From positions 62,001 through 126,000 of the forward strand of contig JAVKKH010000001.1 in NCBI GenBank assembly GCA_031296405.1: a stretch of DNA of 64,000 bases. Direction: 5' to 3'. Source of the stretch: Candidatus Tepidifontimicrobium thermophilum. Its GTDB lineage: Bacteria > Sysuimicrobiota > Sysuimicrobiia > Sysuimicrobiales > Sysuimicrobiaceae. This document shows positions 40,140-49,335 of the stretch, one piece after another. The notes beneath the pieces are model-generated. The model worked only from the letters and a program-made list of their open reading frames with translations. It did no database searches and had not been told where the DNA came from. The position numbers were made by a program, and so were the translations under genes. Position 1 is the stretch's first letter. Each line of letters starts with the position of its first letter.

Positions 40140-43100
40140 GCCCGTACCGCTTGAGCCTGGCAAGACCCATCGGGACGTGCATCGTGTTCTCCGCGGTAGT
40201 TCTCGTGGGCCTGGCCAGCCTGGCGGGCCTGCCCATCGACCTGCTTCCGGACATCACCCTGCCCCGTCTGACGGTGGTGACGGACTACCCCGGTGCGGGG
40301 CCCGAGGAGGTGGAGAACCTCGTCTCCCGGGTGGTCGAGGAGGCGGTGAGCACCGTGCCCGGCGTTCGGGACGTGGTGTCCGTCTCCAGCCTGGGTACCT
40401 CCCGGGTCACCGCCACTTTCACCTTCGGGCGCGACCTGGACGCGGCCGCCGCCGACTTGCGGTCCGCGGTGGAGCGCGTGCGCCGCAGGCTCCCGGAGGA
40501 CGCCACGCAACCCGTGGTATTCAAGTTCGACCCCTCGCAGATGCCCATCCTCCAGATCGGGCTCGTGGCTGCGCCCGGCTCTCGAGTAGACCTGGCCCGG
40601 CTGGTGCGGCTGGCGGAAGAGCAGGTGCTGTTCCGGATCGAGCGGGTGCCCGGGGTGGCGGTGGTGGAGTTGCGCGGCGGGACGCGCGAGGAGATCCGGG
40701 TGGAGGCAGACCGGTCCCGGCTGCAGGCCCTGCGGCTGTCGGACCGGGACTTGGTCCGTGCGCTGGCGAGCTCCAACCTTTCGGCGCCCGTGGGGCTCGT
40801 CACGGAGGGACCCCGCAGCCTCACCGTCCGGCTGGTGAGCCGCTTCGACAACCTGGACCAGATCCGGTCCACCGTGGTGGCGGTCCGTGGGGGCCGGGCC
40901 GTGCGGGTTCAGGACGTGGCCACGGTGCGCCGGACGGTGGCGGACCCCACGGGCCTCGTGCGGGTGAACGGACAGCCCGGGATCCTGCTCCAGGTTCAGC
41001 GGCAGCCGGGGGTGAACACCGTGGCGGTGTCGGACGGCGTCCGCCGAGAGGTGGAGCGTCTGGACGCGCAGCTGGCGGACGTGCGGTTTTTGGTGGTGGG
41101 CGACAGCGCGCAGTTCATCCGCAGCGCCATCCGCTCGGTCCAGCAGTCCCTGCTGGCGGGCGCGGTTCTCGCGGTGGCGGTGCTGTGGCTGTTCCTGAAG
41201 GACGTCCGCAGCGTCCTGGTGGTGGCGGTCACCATCCCCATCTCCCTGCTGGCCGCCTTCGCCCTCATGTACTTCGCGGGTTACACGTTGAACCTCATGA
41301 CCCTGGGCGCCCTGGCGCTGGGGGTAGGCATGCTGGTGGACACCGCCATCGTGGTCCTGGAGAACGTGTTCCGCCACCGGGAGCGCGGGGCTGCCGGCAA
41401 GGAGGCCGCCCTGCTCGGCGTCCGGCAGGTGGCGGGAGCCGTCACCGCGTCCACCCTCACCACCGTGGTGGTGTTCTTGCCGGTGATCTTCCTCCGCAGC
41501 GGTGCCGTGGTCACCCAGATGTTCGTGCAGTTCAGCTTCGTAGTCGTCTTCGCGCTGCTGTGCGCCCTGGCGGTGTCCTTGACGCTGACTCCTGTGCTGG
41601 CGTCCTGGCTTCCCGCTTTGCGCTCTTCGGAGTCCACACGGTGGATGGAGCCCGTGGTCGCAGGGTACCGGTCCCTGCTGCAGGCGGCCCTGCGCCGGCG
41701 GTGGGCCGTGTTCGGGTTGGCGGGCGCCGCGGCGTTGATGACGGTAGGCCTGGTCCCCCTGGTGGGGTCCGAGCTGATCCCCCAGACCGACGAGGGGGAG
41801 GTGTTCGTGAACGTGCGCCTCCCCGCGGCGACGTCCCTCGAGGTGGCGGACCGGGTCCTGCAGGGCCTGGAGGCGACGGCCCGGCGGGTGGCCCCCGAGG
41901 TCCGGGACGTCACCATCCTCAGCGGTACCGCCTCCTTCGGGAGCTGGAGCGGGATCCTCCGGGTGCGGCTGGCGCCGCGCTCCGAGCGCCGCCGCTCCAC
42001 GGAGGAGGTGGCCGCGGTCCTGCGCCGGTCTTTGGTGGTCCCCGGGGGTCGGGTGGTGGTCCGGCCGAGCGCAGGGGCGCTGAATATCCTGCGGTTCGGG
42101 ACCGGCCAGGATCCCATCTCCGTGGAGGTGCGCGGGTTCGACCTGCGACAGGGGATGCAGGTAGCCGAGCAGGTGCGGACCCTGCTGGAGACCGTACCGG
42201 GGGTGACGGACGCCACCATCCAACGGGAGGAGCAGGCCCCGGAGCTGGCGGTCCGAGTGGACCCGGAGAGCGCGGCCCGGTTCGGGCTCACCCCCGCCCG
42301 GGTGGCGGAGGCGCTGCAGGCGGCGGTGGCCGGTGAGGCCGCGACCCTGGTCCGTGAGGGCGGTACCGAGGTCCAGGTGGTGGTGCGGCTGCCTGAGGCG
42401 CACCGGAGGCTGGCCCAGGACGTGCTGGAGGTGCCCATCATCACGCCGGACGGCCGCGCCGTGCTGCTCAAGCAGGTGGCCACCCTGGTCCGCGACCTGG
42501 GCCCCGCACAGATCTACCGCCGTGGCCGAGAGCGGGTCATCACCGTCACCGCGGGCCTGACCGGCCGGGACTTCGGCAGCGTGGCGGAGGAGGTCCGGCA
42601 GCGCCTTGCGCGCATGACGCTCCCGCCGGGGTTCGCGGTGGCCCTCAGCGACGAGTACGAGGAGCAGCAGCGGGCCAACCGGCAGCTGGCCGCGGGGTTC
42701 GGGCTCGCGGTCCTGCTGGTGTACGCGGTGATGGCGGTGCAGTTCGAGCGCCTGCTGGAACCCCTTCTGATCATGATCTCCGTCCCCTTCGCCCTTACTG
42801 GCTCGTTCCTCCTGTTGTTCCTCACGGGGACCACGCTGAACGTCCAGTCCTTCATCGGGCTCATCGTGCTCGCCGGCGTGGTGGTGAACAACGCCATCGT
42901 CCTGCTGGACTTCATCCTGCAGTTGCACCGGGACGAGGGCCGGCCGCTGTACGAGGCGGTGGAGGAGGCCGCCCGGACCCGGCTGCGGCCGGTCCTCATG
43001 ACGACCCTCACCACGGTGCTGGCGCTGGTGCCCACCGCTCTGGGCGTGGGCGAGGGCGCGGAGCTGCAGGCCCCCCTGGCGCGGAGCGTGATCGGGGGGA

Positions 43101-43255
43101 TGGTGTTCTCCACCCTGGTGACCCTGGTCCTGATTCCCACCCTGTACGTGGCCGTGGAGGAGGTGCGCCAACGGCGGCGAGCCCCACAGCCGGTGACCCG
43201 GCCCGCGGTGGTAGCCGGTGCCTCCCAGGAGGCCGGGGGCACGCCGCCGGCCTGA
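40136..43255 (+). CDS. RND family multidrug efflux transporter
   Basis: A 1039-residue inner-membrane pump with the AcrB/MdtB plan: TM1 near residues 12-30, a large porter loop, a central TM block (about 335-540), a second loop and a final TM block (about 850-1010). Motifs: the early LPDITLPRLTVVTDYPGAGPEEVENLVSRVVEEAV; and TM4 ALALGVGMLVDTAIVVLENVFRHRE with the proton-relay Asp. The late GLIVLAGVVVNNAIVLLDFILQ matches the repeat. Length and both halves are intact. It exports drugs or other hydrophobic compounds with the adjacent adaptor and TolC. Substrate type cannot be told. Confidence 0.95.
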   Translation: MSPYRLSLARPIGTCIVFSAVVLVGLASLAGLPIDLLPDITLPRLTVVTDYPGAGPEEVENLVSRVVEEAVSTVPGVRDVVSVSSLGTSRVTATFTFGRDLDAAAADLRSAVERVRRRLPEDATQPVVFKFDPSQMPILQIGLVAAPGSRVDLARLVRLAEEQVLFRIERVPGVAVVELRGGTREEIRVEADRSRLQALRLSDRDLVRALASSNLSAPVGLVTEGPRSLTVRLVSRFDNLDQIRSTVVAVRGGRAVRVQDVATVRRTVADPTGLVRVNGQPGILLQVQRQPGVNTVAVSDGVRREVERLDAQLADVRFLVVGDSAQFIRSAIRSVQQSLLAGAVLAVAVLWLFLKDVRSVLVVAVTIPISLLAAFALMYFAGYTLNLMTLGALALGVGMLVDTAIVVLENVFRHRERGAAGKEAALLGVRQVAGAVTASTLTTVVVFLPVIFLRSGAVVTQMFVQFSFVVVFALLCALAVSLTLTPVLASWLPALRSSESTRWMEPVVAGYRSLLQAALRRRWAVFGLAGAAALMTVGLVPLVGSELIPQTDEGEVFVNVRLPAATSLEVADRVLQGLEATARRVAPEVRDVTILSGTASFGSWSGILRVRLAPRSERRRSTEEVAAVLRRSLVVPGGRVVVRPSAGALNILRFGTGQDPISVEVRGFDLRQGMQVAEQVRTLLETVPGVTDATIQREEQAPELAVRVDPESAARFGLTPARVAEALQAAVAGEAATLVREGGTEVQVVVRLPEAHRRLAQDVLEVPIITPDGRAVLLKQVATLVRDLGPAQIYRRGRERVITVTAGLTGRDFGSVAEEVRQRLARMTLPPGFAVALSDEYEEQQRANRQLAAGFGLAVLLVYAVMAVQFERLLEPLLIMISVPFALTGSFLLLFLTGTTLNVQSFIGLIVLAGVVVNNAIVLLDFILQLHRDEGRPLYEAVEEAARTRLRPVLMTTLTTVLALVPTALGVGEGAELQAPLARSVIGGMVFSTLVTLVLIPTLYVAVEEVRQRRRAPQPVTRPAVVAGASQEAGGTPPA

Positions 43256-43303
43256 CCGCGCAACCTTCCTCGGCCCGCAGGAGTCTGAATCCCTGGAGGC
43301 GTT

Positions 43304-44554
43304 ATGCGCGCACGGGCCCTGACTCTGTTGCTGTTGGTGTCCACCGCGGCGCCCGCGAGGGCCCAGATCCCGCAACCCCTTTCCCTGGCAGAAGCGGTCC
43401 GCACCGCGCTGGAACGTAGCCCTCAAGTCCGCGCGGCCCGCAGCACGGTCCAGGCCGCGGAGGCCCAGGTGTGGGCGGCAAGGGCAGCGCTGGCCCCCAC
43501 GGCGAACCTGCAGGCCGCTTCCGCCCTTTCGGGTACGGTCACGAGCTACCAGGTGGGCGCGGGGGTCACCTACCTGCTGTACGACGGTGGGGCGCGACAA
43601 GCGCAGGTCCGGCAGCTGGAGGCCCAGGCCCGCGCAGCCCGGGAGCAGCTGGCGGCGGTGGCCAACCAGGTGGCGCTTGCTGCGGTGCAGACCTTCATGA
43701 GCACTGTGCTGAGCCAGCAGGTGATCGCCCTGCGGCAGCAGGCGGTGGAGCAGGCGAGGCTGCAGGTGGAGGGAGCCCGGGCCCGAGTGCGGGCGGGGAC
43801 CGCGCCCCAGGCGGACGTGATCAGCGCAGAGGCACAGCTGGCCGCCGCGGAGGTTCAGCTCCTGCAGGCGGAGGCGGACTTCGCCGCCAGCCAGGAGGCC
43901 CTGCGGGTACTGCTGGGCCTGCCTCCGGCCGCGGCCCTCACCCTGGCGGTCCCGGGCCCGCCGCCTCCCTTCGAGCTGTCGGAGGAGGAGGTGGTGCGGC
44001 GGGCGCTACAGCGTCCCGAGGTGCGCCGCGCGGAAGCGGACGTGGCCGCCGCGGAGGCTGCGTTGGTAGTGGCGATGTTGCAGGGAGGGCTCACGGTAAC
44101 CCTGGACGGCCGCTACGTGATCCTGGGAAGCGGAACCAGCCCCTCAGGCACGTGGTCCGTCGGTGCTTCGGTGTCGGTGCCGGTGGCAGACGGAGGGCAG
44201 CGGCAGGCAAGGGTGGAGGCGGCCCGGGCGGGCCTGGAGGCCGCACGGTCGAACCTGGAGCAGGTTCGTTTAGAGGCCCGGCGGGACGCGGTGCAGGCGC
44301 TCCTCGCGTATCGATCCGCGGCAGCTCGGGAGCAGGCGGCGCGCCGGGCCGCAGAGGCGGCCCAGGAGGCCCTGCGGGTGGCTCAGGGCCGTTACCAGGC
44401 AGGTGTGGGGAGCATCCTCGAGGTGGCCACAGCGCAGGCCCAGTTCGCCAGCGTGCAGGAGAGCCTCCTGCAGGCCCAGGCAGCCCGATGGACCTCGCTG
44501 GCGGCCCTGCGCAGGGCCGTGGGCCTTCCGGTCCTGGCGGAGGTGGTGCAGTGA
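43304..44554 (+). CDS. TolC family outer membrane efflux protein
   Basis: A 416-residue protein: signal peptide (about 1-21), then two homologous OEP halves (about 30-205 and 220-412) of long helices, with LSLAEAVRTALERSPQVRAARSTVQAAEAQVWAARAALAPT at the start and GRYQAGVGSILEVATAQAQF near the end. It is the outer-membrane channel for the RND pump upstream and the MacAB-type pump downstream, and direct evidence for an outer membrane. It starts at ATG 43304 with GGAGGCGTT. Its stop overlaps the next adaptor gene. Confidence 0.94.
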   Translation: MRARALTLLLLVSTAAPARAQIPQPLSLAEAVRTALERSPQVRAARSTVQAAEAQVWAARAALAPTANLQAASALSGTVTSYQVGAGVTYLLYDGGARQAQVRQLEAQARAAREQLAAVANQVALAAVQTFMSTVLSQQVIALRQQAVEQARLQVEGARARVRAGTAPQADVISAEAQLAAAEVQLLQAEADFAASQEALRVLLGLPPAAALTLAVPGPPPPFELSEEEVVRRALQRPEVRRAEADVAAAEAALVVAMLQGGLTVTLDGRYVILGSGTSPSGTWSVGASVSVPVADGGQRQARVEAARAGLEAARSNLEQVRLEARRDAVQALLAYRSAAAREQAARRAAEAAQEALRVAQGRYQAGVGSILEVATAQAQFASVQESLLQAQAARWTSLAALRRAVGLPVLAEVVQ

Positions 44555-46020
44555 GGCGCTGGTGGCCAGTGGGGCTGGCGGCCCTGGTCGTGGTGGCGGC
44601 CGGTTACGGGTACTGGCGCGCGAGGACCGGTCGGGCTGAGGCGCCCCGGTGGCGCACCGCGGTGGTGCAGCGGGGCGAGCTGCGCGTGGCCGTGACGGCA
44701 TCCGGAACCGTACAGCCAGCGTCCCAGGTGGAGGTGAAGTCGAGGGCCACCGGAGTCGTGCGGGCGGTGTACGCGCGGGAGGGGGACGCGGTGCGGGCGG
44801 GGCAGGTCCTGGTGCTCATCGAGGACCCTGACGCGCAGAGCGCGGTGAGGGACGCGGAGGCACAGCTCGCGGCGGCACAGGCGCGGCTTGCTCAGGCACA
44901 GGCCCAGCGGGCGTCGTTGCGCGCCCAGGCGGGGGCGGAGGTCCGCCAAGCTCAGGCGGCGCTGGCCGCGGCGCGGGCGCGCCTGGACAAGTTGCGGCAA
45001 GGGGCCAGGCCCGAGGAGGTGGCCCAAGCAGAGCAGGCGGTGAGGGCCGCGGAAGCTGAGCTGACCCTGCGGCGGCAGGACCTGACGCGGGCCACCCAGC
45101 TGTACGGGCAGGGGTTCGTGCCACGTCAGCAGGTCGACCAGGCCCAGGCCAGTCTGGCGGCTGCGGAGGCGGCCTACCGGAGCGCCCTGGAGCGTCTGGA
45201 ACAGTTGCAGGCCGGCCCCACCGCCGCCGAACTGCAGGAGGCACAGGCCGCGGTGCGCCAAGCGGAGGCGCAGGTGCAGCAGGCGCGGGCCCGGTTGCTG
45301 GAGGACTGGGTGCGGCAGCAGGAGGTGGCCGCAGCACAGGCGGCAGTGGACCAGGCGCGGGTGAGGCTGCGGAACGCCCGGGATCGGCTGGCGGAGAGCC
45401 GGATCCGCGCGCCCGTCTCCGGGATCGTGGCGCGCCGGTCGGTGGAGGTGGGACAGTCGGTGATCGGCACCGCGCAGGGCGGCACGCCGGTGATGAGCCT
45501 CGCGGTCACCGAGCCCCTGTACGCCAGGGTGCTAGTGGACGAGGTGGACATCGCCCGCATCCGCGTCGGCACGCCCGCGGTGGTCCGTGCGGACGCGCTT
45601 CCGGAGGCAGCGTTCCCGGGTCAGGTGGAGGCGGTGGCGGCCAGCGCGCAGGTGAACAACAACGTGGTGCAGTACGAGGTGAGCGTCCGGGTCGAGGATC
45701 CGCGGCGGCTCCTCAAACTGGGGATGACGGTCGAAGCAGAGTTCCAGCTGCTGAGGCGGTCCGGCGTCCTGCTGGTGCCGCGGGAGGCGGTCCGCGGGGA
45801 GCGGTCCAGGCTGGTGCTGGTGGTGCAAGGGGGCCGCCTGCTGCCCCGGCCGGTGACGGTGGGCGACACCGACGGGCGGATGGTGGAGATCCGGGCCGGA
45901 CTGCGGGAAGGGGAGGTGGTCTACCTCGGCGAGGAGCGGGGGGCAGCACCCGCTGGCCAGCCCAGGAACCCCTTCCTCCCCCAGTTCCCCAGACGGCCGC
46001 CCTCGCCCGGAAGGCCGTGA
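44551..46020 (+). CDS. MacA-type adaptor protein
   Basis: A 489-residue periplasmic adaptor for an ABC exporter. N-terminal anchor (about 5-22), lipoyl half (TVQPASQVEVKSRATGVVRAVYAREGDAVRAGQVLVLIED), a long coiled-coil hairpin (about 95-285), the second lipoyl half (RAPVSGIVARRSVEVGQSV) and a beta-barrel. The proline-rich C-terminal tail (about 470-489) is disordered. It starts at GTG 44551 in the TolC stop. A reading frame open far upstream in TolC was not used as the start. It overlaps the ATPase gene at its end. Confidence 0.92.
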   Translation: MRRWWPVGLAALVVVAAGYGYWRARTGRAEAPRWRTAVVQRGELRVAVTASGTVQPASQVEVKSRATGVVRAVYAREGDAVRAGQVLVLIEDPDAQSAVRDAEAQLAAAQARLAQAQAQRASLRAQAGAEVRQAQAALAAARARLDKLRQGARPEEVAQAEQAVRAAEAELTLRRQDLTRATQLYGQGFVPRQQVDQAQASLAAAEAAYRSALERLEQLQAGPTAAELQEAQAAVRQAEAQVQQARARLLEDWVRQQEVAAAQAAVDQARVRLRNARDRLAESRIRAPVSGIVARRSVEVGQSVIGTAQGGTPVMSLAVTEPLYARVLVDEVDIARIRVGTPAVVRADALPEAAFPGQVEAVAASAQVNNNVVQYEVSVRVEDPRRLLKLGMTVEAEFQLLRRSGVLLVPREAVRGERSRLVLVVQGGRLLPRPVTVGDTDGRMVEIRAGLREGEVVYLGEERGAAPAGQPRNPFLPQFPRRPPSPGRP

Positions 46021-46718
46021 TGTTGATCGAACTCCGCGACGTCTGGAAGGTGTACCGCATGGACGGGGTCGAAGTGCAGGCCCTGCGGGGCGTGGACCTG
46101 CGCGTGGAGGCGGGCGAGTTCGTGGCCATCATGGGCCCCTCGGGTTCCGGGAAGTCAACGTGCATGAACGTGTTGGGGCTGCTGGACCGCCCCACGTCGG
46201 GGGAGTACCGGTTCGAAGGCCGCGACACTACCGCTCTGAGCGAGGTGGAAGCAGCGCGGCTGCGGAACCGGCGCATCGGGTTCGTGTTCCAGTCCTTCAA
46301 CCTCCTGCCGCGGGCCACCGCCCTGGAGAACGTGGAGCTCCCCCTGGTGTACGCGGGAGTCCGGGACCGGCAGCGAGCCCTGGCCGCCCTACGGTCTGTG
46401 GGGCTCGAGCACCGGGCCCGACACCTGCCGTCGCAGCTGTCGGGAGGAGAACAGCAACGGGTCGCCATCGCCCGGGCCCTGGTGATGCAGCCCGCGGTGG
46501 TGCTGGCGGACGAGCCCACGGGCAACCTGGACAGCCGGGCGAGCGCAGAGGTGATGCAGCTGTTCCAGCGTTTGAACCGGGAAGGCGTCACGGTGATCCT
46601 CGTCACCCACGAGGCGGAAGTGGCCGCGTTTGCGCGCCGCATCGTGCAGTTCCGCGACGGCCGCATCGTGGCGGACCGGCCGAACCCGCCCCGGGTCCCG
46701 GAGGGAAGTCTGCGATGA
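46020..46718 (+). CDS. MacB/LolD-type ABC transporter ATPase
   Basis: A 232-residue ATPase with Walker A GPSGSGKSTCMN near residue 40, Q-loop FVFQSFNLLPR, signature LSGGEQQRVAIARAL and Walker B VVLADEPTGNLD, followed by VTHE. Sequence and length are those of MacB/LolD/FtsE-type mechanotransmission ATPases. ATG 46020 sits within the previous stop (TGATG). Its own stop overlaps the permease start (ATGA). With adaptor and permease it should form a tripartite exporter. Confidence 0.94.
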   Translation: MLIELRDVWKVYRMDGVEVQALRGVDLRVEAGEFVAIMGPSGSGKSTCMNVLGLLDRPTSGEYRFEGRDTTALSEVEAARLRNRRIGFVFQSFNLLPRATALENVELPLVYAGVRDRQRALAALRSVGLEHRARHLPSQLSGGEQQRVAIARALVMQPAVVLADEPTGNLDSRASAEVMQLFQRLNREGVTVILVTHEAEVAAFARRIVQFRDGRIVADRPNPPRVPEGSLR

Positions 46719-47935
46719 CCCTGCAGGCCAGCGTGCGGGTGGCGTTGCGGGCTCTCGCCGCGAACCCCTTGCGTTCTTTGCTCACCACGCTGGGGGTCAT
46801 CATCGGCGTAGCGGCAGTCGTTACCACGGTGAGTATCGGGGCCGGGGCGCGCCAGAGCGTGGAGGCCCAGCTTACCGCACTGGGGACGAACCTGCTCACC
46901 GTCCTGCCAGGTCGGGTGGAGGCGCCAGGGCGCGTGGGCTTCGGGCTGGGCAGCGCGCAGACCCTCACGTGGGGGGACGCCCTGGCCGTCCAGCGCTCGA
47001 TCCCCGGGGTGGAGGCGGTGGCCGCGGAGTTCAGCCGGAGCGCGCGGGTGGTGGCTGGCCCCTACAACGACACCACCAACGTGAGCGGCGTGACCCCCTC
47101 CTTCCCCGAGGTCCGGAACTGGCACCCCGTGGAGGGCAGCTTTTTCACCGACCAGGACCTGCGGAGCCGGGCCCGGGTGGCGGTGATCGGCCAGACGGTC
47201 CGGGAGACACTGTTCCCCGGCGGGGAGAGCCCCGTGGGCCAGACGATCCGGATCAATCGGGCGCTGTTCACCGTGGTGGGCGTGATGGAGCGGAAGGGAT
47301 CCACGGGGTTCGGGGACCGGGACGACGTGGTGTTCGTACCCCTCTCCACCGCCCAGAGGCGCCTGTTCGGGGTGGACTACGTGCGGGCGGTGTACGTGAA
47401 GGTCCGCGAGGCGGGGCGCATGGGGGAGGTGGCGGCTCAGGTCGAGGGTTTGTTGCGGGAGCGGCACCGCATCCCGGAGGACGCGGAGCCCGACTTCGTG
47501 GTGCGCAACCAGGCGGACGTGGTTCAGGCGTTCACCGGGGTCACCCGGACCATCACGTTGCTCCTGGCCGCCATCGCCGCCGTGTCCCTGGTGGTGGGAG
47601 GGATCGGGATCATGAACATCATGCTGGTCTCGGTGACCGAACGTACGCGGGAAATCGGGATCCGCAAGGCGGTGGGGGCCACGCGGCGGGACGTCCTTAT
47701 GCAGTTCCTCGTGGAAGCCGTGCTGCTGAGCGCAGGCGGAGGACTGGTGGGAGTGGGGCTCGGGGTGGCCGCGGCTCGCACCGTGTCCGCGGTGGCGGGC
47801 TGGGCCACGGTGGTCACGGCGCAGGCCGTCCTGCTGGCGTTCGGGTTTGCCGCGGCGGTGGGCGTGTTTTTCGGCCTGTACCCCGCCCACCGGGCCGCCT
47901 CCCTGGACCCCATCGTGGCCCTTCGGTACGAGTGA
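46715..47935 (+). CDS. MacB-type ABC transporter permease
   Basis: A 406-residue permease with the MacB layout: helix 1 (about 20-42, NPLRSLLTTLGVIIGVAAVV), a large periplasmic domain (about 45-275), then three helices. Signature stretches are GIGIMNIMLVSVTERTREIGIRKAVGATRRDVLMQFLVEAVLLS and YPAHRAASLDPIVALRYE at the C-terminus. ATG 46715 overlaps the ATPase stop. The transported substrate (macrolides, peptides, lipids or metabolites) is not shown by sequence. Confidence 0.94.
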   Translation: MTLQASVRVALRALAANPLRSLLTTLGVIIGVAAVVTTVSIGAGARQSVEAQLTALGTNLLTVLPGRVEAPGRVGFGLGSAQTLTWGDALAVQRSIPGVEAVAAEFSRSARVVAGPYNDTTNVSGVTPSFPEVRNWHPVEGSFFTDQDLRSRARVAVIGQTVRETLFPGGESPVGQTIRINRALFTVVGVMERKGSTGFGDRDDVVFVPLSTAQRRLFGVDYVRAVYVKVREAGRMGEVAAQVEGLLRERHRIPEDAEPDFVVRNQADVVQAFTGVTRTITLLLAAIAAVSLVVGGIGIMNIMLVSVTERTREIGIRKAVGATRRDVLMQFLVEAVLLSAGGGLVGVGLGVAAARTVSAVAGWATVVTAQAVLLAFGFAAAVGVFFGLYPAHRAASLDPIVALRYE

Positions 47936-47944
47936 GGAGCGGCG

Positions 47945-48355
47945 GTGCGGGGGTGGGTACCTGTCGTTGTGTTGGTGGCGCTCCTTTTGGGGTGCGCTCG
48001 GGGAGGGACCGAGCCTCGCGGCGACCCCGCGGTACGCGTGGCTCTGGCTGTCCTGGTGCTACAACGGAGCCCCGCGCCCCTGAGCCGCCAGCAGGCGCAG
48101 AGGGCTTTGGGGATCCTGCAGGCCTTACGGGAGCTCAAGCCGGAGGAGCGCGAGGCGGCCCGCAGCCTTGCGTCGCAGTTCGACGCCTTGCTGACCGCCT
48201 CCCAGCGGGAGGTGCTGCGGTCCGCGCGGGAGCGCCTGCGGGAAAGGGTGGGTGGAGGGCCACGGCCGAGCCCGGATCCGCAGAGGCTAGCGGAGCTGCG
48301 CCGCAGGCTGCTGGACCGGGCGATCCAGGTTTTGAGAGCCTCCGGCCGCTCCTGA
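47945..48355 (+). CDS. Small lipoprotein, helix-rich
   Basis: A 136-residue protein with a lipoprotein signal (lipobox LLLGC near residue 17). The mature part is alpha-helical and rich in Arg, Leu and Glu, with segments such as LSRQQAQRALGILQALRELKPEEREAARSLASQFDALLTASQREVLRSARERL. No family is recognised. The pattern resembles small periplasmic Spy/CpxP-like helical proteins but lacks their LTxxQ motifs. It is 9 bases after the MacB-type permease and probably belongs to the efflux operon. Confidence 0.72.
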   Translation: MRGWVPVVVLVALLLGCARGGTEPRGDPAVRVALAVLVLQRSPAPLSRQQAQRALGILQALRELKPEEREAARSLASQFDALLTASQREVLRSARERLRERVGGGPRPSPDPQRLAELRRRLLDRAIQVLRASGRS

Positions 48356-48481
48356 TCTGCTGCCCGGGCGTACGGGGCGGGCTTGCCTTCACGGCCCGCA
48401 CCGGCGCACGCGGGCTTTCGGAACTCCGGCCGCTTGGATCCCGTATCTCCACCGAGACGGGGCGAGGGAGGGGAGCACACG

Positions 48482-49219
48482 GTGAGAGGCGTAGCGGCGG
48501 CGGCCCTGGTCCTGGCGGTAGCTGCAGCGGGCCTGGCAGGCCCGGTGGCCAGGGTGGAGCGGCAGGGCGTGGAGCTGGTGCTTTCGGTGGACAAGGACGC
48601 CTACGCGCGGGGGGAGCCGGTCCAGATGGAGCTGGTGGTGCACAACCCCGGCCCGGGGGCGGTGACGTTCCAGTTCAGCGACAGCCAGCGGTACGACTTC
48701 GTGGTCCAGGACGACCGTGGAGCGGTGGTGTGGTACTGGTCCCGCGACAAGATGTTCGCACAGGTTCTCGGGAGCCTCACCCTGATGCCGGGGGAGGAGC
48801 GGCGCTTCCGGGAGCGGTGGGACCAGCGGGACCTTGAGGGCAGGGCAGTCCCCGCGGGCCGCTACTGGATCGTGGGGCTGTTTCCGCCTCAGCGGCCGAT
48901 CCTGCCCGAGCTGGTCGGCGTCCGTGGCCCCCGGGTCGGGGTGGACATTGGGCTGCCGTCGCGTAGCGCCGTCTCGGCGTATCACAAGGTGTTCCGCCCC
49001 GGCCGGGTCCGCGTGCGGTTCTTCCCGTGGGCGGCGGAACGGGAGGTCCGGCGGCTGCTCCGGGCTTTGGACCTGCGGGTGGAGCGGACGGGCCCGTCTG
49101 GATTCTGGGTGGTGCGCACGCGGGAGGCCGACGAGACGTGGGAGGTCGCCCAGGCTCTGAACCGGTCGCCCCTGGTGGAGTGGGCGGTCCCCGACTACGT
49201 GCTCGTGCCGCGGCGGTAG
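48482..49219 (+). CDS. Exported BsuPI-domain protein with C-terminal propeptide-like domain
   Basis: A 245-residue exported protein: signal peptide (about 1-20), then a BsuPI/intracellular-proteinase-inhibitor-type Ig-like domain (about 22-140, VHNPGPGAVTFQFSDSQRYDFVVQDDRGAVVWYWSRDKMF). A second small domain (about 175-243, ending FWVVRTREADETWEVAQALNRSPLVEWAVPDYVL) looks like the propeptide of subtilisin-type proteases. It starts at GTG 48482 with GGGGAG. Both domains are protease-inhibitor-like, which suggests inhibition or chaperoning of an exported protease. None is encoded nearby. Confidence 0.78.
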   Translation: MRGVAAAALVLAVAAAGLAGPVARVERQGVELVLSVDKDAYARGEPVQMELVVHNPGPGAVTFQFSDSQRYDFVVQDDRGAVVWYWSRDKMFAQVLGSLTLMPGEERRFRERWDQRDLEGRAVPAGRYWIVGLFPPQRPILPELVGVRGPRVGVDIGLPSRSAVSAYHKVFRPGRVRVRFFPWAAEREVRRLLRALDLRVERTGPSGFWVVRTREADETWEVAQALNRSPLVEWAVPDYVLVPRR

Positions 49220-49240
49220 AGTTCTCACGGTGCTGGTGTC

Positions 49241-49246
49241 TATACT
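49241..49246 (+). promoter_or_regulatory. -10 box for tRNA-Glu
   Basis: TATACT, 11 bases before the tRNA 5' end, just after the BsuPI gene stop. The -35 is unclear. Confidence 0.5.
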
Positions 49247-49257
49247 GGGGTGGGCAC

Positions 49258-49335
49258 GCCCCGGTCGTCTAGCCAGGCCTAGGACTCCGGTCTTTCAAGC
49301 CGGCAACACGGGTTCGAATCCCGTCCGGGGCACCA
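49258..49335 (+). tRNA. tRNA-Glu (anticodon TTC)
   Basis: GCCCCGG pairs with CCGGGGC. The anticodon loop is CTTTCAA, the T-arm is GGTTCGAATCC, and CCA is encoded at 49333-49335. The reading frame of the yihY-like gene on the other strand runs through this tRNA up to base 49269. Confidence 0.97.

Noticed and set aside
40052-43600. 1182-residue minus-strand open frame across the RND pump
   Set aside because: Antisense shadow caused by high third-position GC. The plus-strand pump has full family motifs.
43471-44550. 5' extension of the MacA-type adaptor
   Set aside because: The extension lies within TolC and is Gly/Ala/Pro-rich shadow sequence. The membrane anchor begins at GTG 44551.
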